Part shown: positions 1 to 4,245 of the stretch, one piece after another | Layout: every line of letters begins with the position of its first letter | Numbering within the stretch: the stretch's first letter is position 1 | Assembly: GCA_013696835.1 (NCBI GenBank) | Contig: JACCXV010000067.1 | Location: 1 to 6,259, forward strand | Length of the DNA: 6,259 nucleotides | DNA from: Gemmatimonadota bacterium | Lineage (GTDB): Bacteria; Gemmatimonadota; Gemmatimonadetes; JACCXV01 | Direction of reading: 5' to 3' | The notes under the pieces: generated by a model | Seen by the model: the letters and a program-made list of their open reading frames with translations, nothing else | Told to the model about the DNA's origin: nothing | Databases searched by the model: none | Translations under genes and position numbers: made by a program

Positions 1-1385
1 GCCCCGAGCGCCTCGGCGAGACGGCGGCATGGCACCGTCTCCCCCCGCACCTGGACCGCGTCGGGCGCTCCGCCGTCCGGATCCACCCGCGTGACCTCGC
101 GCACGCAGCGTGCCGGCAGCGCGTAGCGGCCACCCCCACTCTCCACCACGACCGAGCGTTGCACCGCCAGCGTGAGCGGCAGCCGCAGCACGAACGACGC
201 CCCGCTACCGGGCTGGGAGCGGATCTCCAGGATCCCACCCAGGCGGCCGATCGCCGTCTGCACGGCGTCGAGCCCCACGCCGCGCCCGGAGGTCTCGCTC
301 ACGCTGTCAGCCGTGGAGAGGCCGCTCAGGGTCGAGAGCCGATCCACGTCCTCTCCACTGAGACCGTCCAGCCGCGCCGCTTCGATGCCACGTGCCAGGG
401 CGGCCCTGCGAATCCCCTCCCGGTCGAGACCGCGACCGTCGTCCGCGACCTCCAGCTCGATGGTGGGTCCCGATCGGCTGGCTCCCAGTCGCACGGTGCC
501 CGCCGGCGGCTTGCCCGCGGCCACGCGCTCGGCGGGCGTCTCGAGCCCGTGATCCACCGCGTTTCGCAGGAGGTGGAGCAGCGGCTCGGCGATCTCGTCC
601 AGGATGGAGCGGTCGAGCTCGATCTCGCCTCCGGTGACGTCGAGGTGCAGCGTCTTGCCCGCCCGACGTGCGTGATCGCGGACGGCGCGCGGGAAGCGGT
701 CGAATACGGTCGCGACCGGCACCATGCGGCTCGCCAGAACCTCCCCCTGCAGCGCGGAAGCGAGCGCCGCGGTGCGCCGAATCGCCGAACGGACCTCCGG
801 GCTCTCCACCGTCCGGCCGAGCTCCTCGAGACGCTGACTCACGACGACGAGCTCCCCCGCCGCGCCCAAGATTCGATCCAGTAGCTCGCCACGGACCCGA
901 ACGGTGGCCACGCCGCGCACGCCGCCACGAATGGAGCCGGAGGGATCCGACGGGCGGGTGGCGGGCGCGTCCGCGGCCGACGAACGAACGCCCGTCGGCT
1001 CGGCTCCTCCTCCCTGCACCGGATCGAGGCGGCGGAGCAGGTCCTCGACGAGGCGCGGGAAGTCGGCGCTGCGCGCCCCGGGCAGGCCGGCGGTAAGCAC
1101 GTCCGCGCCCGCGAACGCGAGCTCCATGCACGCGTCGTCGGGCAGCCGGCCGCCGCGCAGGAGAGGCTGGAACAGGCCTTCCAGCCCGTGAGTCGCCGAG
1201 GCCAGCGCGTCGTGACCCATGGCCGCCGCCATGCCCTTGAGCGTGTGCAGGGAACGGAAGATCTCCTCCACCGCGCCGGCCGCGGACCGGTCCTCCTCCA
1301 GCCGCAGGAGCTCCCGGTTGAGGCGCAGCAGATGCTCCTCGGCCTCTGTCCGGAACAGCTCCGCGTACCGTGAGGAGTCGATCAC
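1..1385 (-). CDS. cheA: Chemotaxis histidine kinase CheA, 3'-truncated, no P2 domain
   Basis: Receptor-coupled histidine kinase that autophosphorylates on its HPt domain and passes phosphate to CheY. 461 complete codons are visible, and the frame runs off the window inside the CheW-like domain. P1/HPt covers ~1-120, with phosphoacceptor His47 in SLHTLKGMAA. A low-complexity Gly/Ala/Pro/Ser linker follows (~121-156). P3 dimerisation helices are at ~160-222. The P4 ATPase domain (~225-402) has an N box LLRNAVDHG (Asn275), G1 ADDGRG (314-319), an F-box-like GLSTADSVSE (355-364, Leu where Phe is usual) and G2 SGRGVGLDAV (366-375). P5 begins at ~403 (LTLAVQRSVVV). There is no room for a P2 CheY-docking domain between P1 and P3. 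The GTG at 1385 forms GTGA with the cheY stop, with a modest GGTGGAG 11 nt upstream. Arginine-rich open frames elsewhere on this stretch are shadows. Confidence 0.96.
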   Translation of the reverse strand, partial: MIDSSRYAELFRTEAEEHLLRLNRELLRLEEDRSAAGAVEEIFRSLHTLKGMAAAMGHDALASATHGLEGLFQPLLRGGRLPDDACMELAFAGADVLTAGLPGARSADFPRLVEDLLRRLDPVQGGGAEPTGVRSSAADAPATRPSDPSGSIRGGVRGVATVRVRGELLDRILGAAGELVVVSQRLEELGRTVESPEVRSAIRRTAALASALQGEVLASRMVPVATVFDRFPRAVRDHARRAGKTLHLDVTGGEIELDRSILDEIAEPLLHLLRNAVDHGLETPAERVAAGKPPAGTVRLGASRSGPTIELEVADDGRGLDREGIRRAALARGIEAARLDGLSGEDVDRLSTLSGLSTADSVSETSGRGVGLDAVQTAIGRLGGILEIRSQPGSGASFVLRLPLTLAVQRSVVVESGGGRYALPARCVREVTRVDPDGGAPDAVQVRGETVPCRRLAEALG

Positions 1386-1744
1386 GCGAGCACGCGCTCC
1401 ACCGCCTCGAGCACCCGCTGCGGCTGGAAGGGCTTCACGACGAAGTCCCTGGCGCCCGCCTGGATGGCCTCGAGCACGAGCGCCCGCTGACCCATCGCGC
1501 TGCACATCAGGATGCGGGCCCCGGGGTCATGGTCCAGGATCTCGCGGACCGCGTCGATGCCGTTCATGTCGGGCATGATGATGTCCATCGTGACGAGGTC
1601 GGGACGCAGCTCGCGATAGCGGCTCACCGCCTCGCTCCCCGTCGTCGCCTGCCCGACGACCGTCATCCCCCCGTCCTGGAGGATGTCGCCGATCATCGTG
1701 CGCATGAACATGGCGTCGTCGCACACGAGCGCTGTGTGACTCAT
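1382..1744 (-). CDS. cheY: CheY-like single-domain response regulator
   Basis: A 120-residue stand-alone receiver domain, the presumed phosphoryl acceptor from the CheA encoded immediately downstream; phospho-CheY classically binds the flagellar switch. All receiver residues are present: acidic pair Asp9/Asp10, phosphoacceptor Asp54 (VTMDIIMP), switch Ser82 in CSAMGQ, and Lys104 in VKPFQ. There is no output domain. The blocks DLVTMDI, CSAMGQ, AIQAGA and VKPFQ match, as I recall it, the Bacillus/Thermotoga-type CheY more than the E. coli one. The ATG at 1744 is preceded by AAGGAG with 7-nt spacing. The stop overlaps the cheA GTG as GTGA, implying coupled synthesis of kinase and regulator. A motility target cannot be shown here because no flagellar or pilus genes are in view. 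Confidence 0.95.
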   Translation of the reverse strand: MSHTALVCDDAMFMRTMIGDILQDGGMTVVGQATTGSEAVSRYRELRPDLVTMDIIMPDMNGIDAVREILDHDPGARILMCSAMGQRALVLEAIQAGARDFVVKPFQPQRVLEAVERVLA

Positions 1745-1751
1745 CGGACTG

Positions 1752-1757
1752 CTCCTT
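1752..1757 (-). promoter_or_regulatory. Shine-Dalgarno for cheY
   Basis: AAGGAG on the minus strand, 7 nt before the ATG at 1744. It sits in the 34-nt cheW-cheY gap, the longest non-coding interval in the window. Apart from this site I see no hairpin or promoter there. Confidence 0.8.
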
Positions 1758-1778
1758 CGCGTGAGGGTGGATATCGTC

Positions 1779-2303
1779 TCATGGCGCTTCCGTTTCGAAC
1801 AGGCTCTCGGCGAGCAGGTCGGTGTCCAGGATCGGCAGTGCCTGCGCCCCTCCTGCCTCCGGAATTCGCACGGTCTGGATCATGCCTTCCACCGCGAGCG
1901 CGAAGCGCACTCCCGCGGCCTCCACGACGGCGAAGAATTCGGCGGGGCTGACCCTTCGCCCCAGGACTCGGTTCGGGCTCACCACGGTCAGCACCTCGCC
2001 GCGCAGGTTGAGGAGCCCGAGCACATCGGGCGGAGCGCCCGCGTAGGGTGCGAGAGGCGCGGCAGGCACGATCTCGCGCACGCCCTGCAGGCGCAGGAGG
2101 ATCGGCTCTCCGCCGACCCTGACGAGCACGCCGTCGCGCCCGGAGGCTCCGATCTCGCCACTGGATCGCTCTCCCCGACCGCGCTCCGCCGGGTGGCCCA
2201 CCCCCTCTGCGCGCGGGCCATCGCGCTCCGAGGCGATGGCGTCCCAGCGTGCCAGGAAATCGGCGTCGAACCGGCGCCGGGCGGCCGGGACGATCGAGGT
2301 CAC
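1779..2303 (-). CDS. cheW: CheW-like chemotaxis coupling protein with N-terminal extension
   Basis: Adaptor that links chemoreceptors to the CheA kinase through its SH3-like double barrel. It has 174 residues. The CheW domain spans ~57-170: VREIVPAAPL (75-84), the signature GLLNLRGEVLTVV (96-108) with the conserved Arg101, and the terminal LPILDTDLL (156-164). Two features depart from the norm. The first ~55 residues are an Arg/Gly/Glu-rich extension with a possible short helix around FDADFLARWDAIASE (12-26). The usual V-D-L-R after the signature is replaced by V-S-P-N-R. The GTG at 2303 is well supported: GGAGGT sits 5 nt upstream, and the start overlaps the rluD stop as GTGA. It lies directly before cheY and cheA, consistent with a dedicated signalling core. 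Its closest functional alternative would be a CheV-like or FrzA-like adaptor; no receiver domain is present. Confidence 0.9.
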   Translation of the reverse strand: MTSIVPAARRRFDADFLARWDAIASERDGPRAEGVGHPAERGRGERSSGEIGASGRDGVLVRVGGEPILLRLQGVREIVPAAPLAPYAGAPPDVLGLLNLRGEVLTVVSPNRVLGRRVSPAEFFAVVEAAGVRFALAVEGMIQTVRIPEAGGAQALPILDTDLLAESLFETEAP

Positions 2304-3298
2304 GAGCCACCTCCCCGAAGGAACGCGAGCAGCCGAACGAAGTCGCCGGGCAGCGCGGCTTCGAACACCATACGCTCACCAGTGCGCGGATGATCGAGCT
2401 CCAGGCGTCGGGAATGAAGTGCGACGCGGTCGATCGAGGCGAGCGCGCCACGAACGAGAGCCCGCTGCGGTCCTCCGAAGCCGGCCTCCACGCCGGGGCC
2501 TCCACCGTAGCGCGCGTCGCGCACGACTGGATGGCCGAGGCTCGAAAGGTGCACGCGGATCTGGTGCGTACGACCGCTGGCCAGGTCGAGCTCGAGGTGG
2601 TCCGCCACGTCGAAGCGGGCGAGCCGCCGCCAGCGAGTCAGCGCCGCTCGGCCGCGGCGGTGGTCCACGGCCATCTTGAGCCGGTCGGTGCGGGAGCGCG
2701 CGATGGGCCGCTCGACGCTGCCCGCTTCACCCGCCAGGTGTCCCCACGCCACGGCTTCGTACGCCTTCGTCACGGTGCGGGCCTTGAACTGCTCGCCCAG
2801 CATCCGCTGCGCCTCGTCGTCGCGCGCCACCACCATCACGCCCGAGGTCTCACGGTCGAGGCGGTGCACGATGCCGGGCCGCTGGCCGCCGGCCGCCGAC
2901 AAGCTTCCGCGGGCGATCAGCGCGTTCACGAGCGTCCCGCGCGAGTGCCCGGGCGCGGGATGCACCACGAGGCCGGCGGGCTTGTTCAGGACCAGGATCG
3001 CGTCGTCTTCGTGGAGGACGTCCAGCGGAATCGAATCCCCCTCCGGCCCGGCTTCCACCGGTTCGGCCTCGGGCATGACGACTGTCAGGACGCTCCCCGT
3101 CTCCGGGACGAAGCTCGAACGCCGAACGACGCGGCCGTCCACAGTGACCGCACCCTGCTCCAGCAACTCCTGGACGCGCGTCCGTGACAGCGGCAGGTCG
3201 CGCGCGAGGAGACGGTCGATGCGGACGGGCTGGGAGACCTCGAACACCCGTGCCGACGGACGTTCGGGCACGGACGCGAAGGGCGGGGGGGCGCCCAC
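2300..3298 (-). CDS. rluD: 23S rRNA pseudouridine synthase, RluA/RluD family with S4 domain
   Basis: Isomerises uridines to pseudouridine in 23S rRNA. By family analogy the targets would be the helix 69 positions 1911/1915/1917 (E. coli numbering), important for subunit joining. With the GTG at 3298 it has 332 residues. An S4 RNA-binding domain occupies ~25-76 (starting RIDRLLAR). The catalytic domain begins near LNKPAGLVVHP (~104-114). The catalytic Asp148 lies in HRLDRETSG (145-153), followed by GRTHQIRVHL (242-251) and the C-terminal LHSRRLELDHP block (~294-304). No ATG is available upstream of the S4 domain. The GTG at 3298 starts 7 nt after the lspA stop but lacks a clear Shine-Dalgarno; GTGs at 3271 and 3247 are alternatives (323 and 315 aa). 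The S4 domain excludes RluA proper; RluC-type specificity cannot be excluded. The stop overlaps the cheW start as GTGA. Confidence 0.93.
   Translation of the reverse strand: MGAPPPFASVPERPSARVFEVSQPVRIDRLLARDLPLSRTRVQELLEQGAVTVDGRVVRRSSFVPETGSVLTVVMPEAEPVEAGPEGDSIPLDVLHEDDAILVLNKPAGLVVHPAPGHSRGTLVNALIARGSLSAAGGQRPGIVHRLDRETSGVMVVARDDEAQRMLGEQFKARTVTKAYEAVAWGHLAGEAGSVERPIARSRTDRLKMAVDHRRGRAALTRWRRLARFDVADHLELDLASGRTHQIRVHLSSLGHPVVRDARYGGGPGVEAGFGGPQRALVRGALASIDRVALHSRRLELDHPRTGERMVFEAALPGDFVRLLAFLRGGGS
2309..2314 (-). promoter_or_regulatory. Shine-Dalgarno for cheW
   Basis: GGAGGT on the minus strand, within GGGGAGGTGG, 5 nt before the GTG at 2303. It lies inside the last codons of rluD. It is the strongest ribosome-binding site in the window and decides the GTG start of cheW. 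Confidence 0.8.
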
Positions 3299-3305
3299 GC
3301 CAGCG

Positions 3306-3866
3306 CTACTCGCGGTCGAGGTAGGCGAGGCCGAGGAGGATCGCTCCGACGGTGACCGCGATGTCGGCGACGTTGAAGATGGGCCAGCGATAGGAGCCGA
3401 CGCCGATGTCGATGAAGTCCACGACGGAACCGTAGACCGTGCGGTCGTAGATGTTGCCGAGGGCTCCGCCCAGGATGAGCGCCAGTGCGAAGCGCTTGAG
3501 CCAGCCCTCGTCCGCGCCGTAGACGTAGACGGCCAGGACGAGCAGCGCCGCAAGGCTCGAGAGCACGAGGAAGATCGTCTTGGACGCATCGCCCAGGTAC
3601 AGGCCGAACGCGGCCCCCTCGTTGACGATGTAGGTGAACCTCAGCACGTCCCCGAGCACCCGCACCGACTCCCCGAACTCGAGCTGCCGCTGGATGAGTG
3701 TCTTGGCGGCGAAATCCACGGCGAACAGCGTACCCGCCACGACCCCCAGCGTCAGGATATGAGAGCCCCACGCCCGGCGCAGGGTTTCCACCGGTTCCGC
3801 GACCGGCCCGTCGAGCGCGCCGTCGGCGACCGCGGCGGCGGGGTCTTCAAGGCGAATCTCAGGCAC
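3306..3866 (-). CDS. lspA: Lipoprotein signal peptidase (signal peptidase II)
   Basis: Inner-membrane aspartic protease that removes the signal peptide from diacylglyceryl-modified prolipoproteins. With the GTG at 3866 it has 186 residues; the family usually has ~160-170. Four hydrophobic segments are visible at about 37-52, 97-116, 126-140 and 165-183. Family motifs are intact: NEGAAFG (82-88), GGALGNIYDR (133-142), VVDF with catalytic Asp150, and FNVAD with catalytic Asp168. The chosen start overlaps the dksA stop by 8 bp and has AGGAG 13 nt upstream, a rather long spacing. An in-frame GTG at 3791 would give 161 residues, closer to the family norm, and would drop the acidic, Ala/Pro-rich leader, so the start is uncertain. 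The gene sits between the dksA-like gene and rluD; lspA next to ileS and an RluD-type gene is a common bacterial arrangement. Function is secure. Confidence 0.96.
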   Translation of the reverse strand: MPEIRLEDPAAAVADGALDGPVAEPVETLRRAWGSHILTLGVVAGTLFAVDFAAKTLIQRQLEFGESVRVLGDVLRFTYIVNEGAAFGLYLGDASKTIFLVLSSLAALLVLAVYVYGADEGWLKRFALALILGGALGNIYDRTVYGSVVDFIDIGVGSYRWPIFNVADIAVTVGAILLGLAYLDRE

Positions 3867-4245
3867 GCCCCACGCCGTTCTCCTCGGCGGCCTTGCAGAC
3901 GATGCAGAGGCGGGCGTGGGGGATCGCCTCCAGCCGCTCCCAGTTGATCTCCTCACCGCACGTCTCGCAGCGGCCGAATCCATCCTCGTCCCGATACAGC
4001 CGTCGCAGCGCCTCGTCGATCGAGATCAGGTGACGCCCTTCCTGGGAGGCGAACAGGAAGGCCTTCTCACGCTCCATGGCGTCGGTGCCCTGATCGGCCA
4101 TGTGGAAGCTGTAGGCCGAGAGGTCCCCGGACGCGGAGCGGGTCGTGTCGGTGTAGTTGTCGTCGAAGTAGCCCAGCTCCTTCAGGATCTGTCCGCGCTC
4201 CTCCAGCAGCCGTTCCTCGATCTGCTTCAGGTGCTCCTTTCTCAT
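3859..4245 (-). CDS. DksA/TraR-family zinc-finger protein
   Basis: A 128-residue member of the DksA/TraR family. DksA itself binds the RNA polymerase secondary channel and, with ppGpp, modulates rRNA and amino-acid promoters. The C-terminal zinc finger is canonical, C-x2-C-x17-C-x2-C, with cysteines at 93, 96, 114 and 117. It is preceded by a helical N-terminal half (about 1-35 and 55-90) that would form the coiled coil. The tip region reads HMADQGTDAMERE (48-60), not the DxxDxA tip of E. coli DksA, and resembles the YteA-like 'ADxGT..xERE' branch. A canonical secondary-channel role is therefore plausible but not shown. The protein is shorter than E. coli DksA (151 aa). The ATG at 4245 was chosen because it forms ATGA with the ileS stop and follows a purine-rich tract. 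An in-frame GTG at 4287 would add 14 Arg-rich residues inside ileS and is less likely. It is probably co-translated with ileS. Confidence 0.9.
   Translation of the reverse strand: MRKEHLKQIEERLLEERGQILKELGYFDDNYTDTTRSASGDLSAYSFHMADQGTDAMEREKAFLFASQEGRHLISIDEALRRLYRDEDGFGRCETCGEEINWERLEAIPHARLCIVCKAAEENGVGRA
3880..3884 (-). promoter_or_regulatory. Possible Shine-Dalgarno for lspA
   Basis: AGGAG on the minus strand inside the last codons of the dksA-like gene, 13 nt before the GTG at 3866. The spacing is longer than optimal, so it supports that start only weakly against the alternative GTG at 3791. Confidence 0.4.

Noticed and set aside
307..1131. A 274-codon minus-strand open frame inside cheA
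   Set aside because: It is in a different frame from the clear HPt, N, G1 and G2 boxes of CheA, and its product is almost wholly Arg/Gly/Ala. It is a shadow.
3299..3589. A 97-residue N-terminal extension of the RluD frame
   Set aside because: It is Ser/Arg/Thr-rich with no domain and lies antiphase over the conserved end of lspA. The S4 domain starts after 3247, and a GTG at 3298 suffices.
2249..3947. Two long overlapping plus-strand open frames (2249-3187 and 2676-3947)
   Set aside because: They run antisense to rluD, lspA and the dksA-like gene. Their composition is Arg/Ala/His-rich without motifs, and there is no ribosome-binding site or gap to host them.
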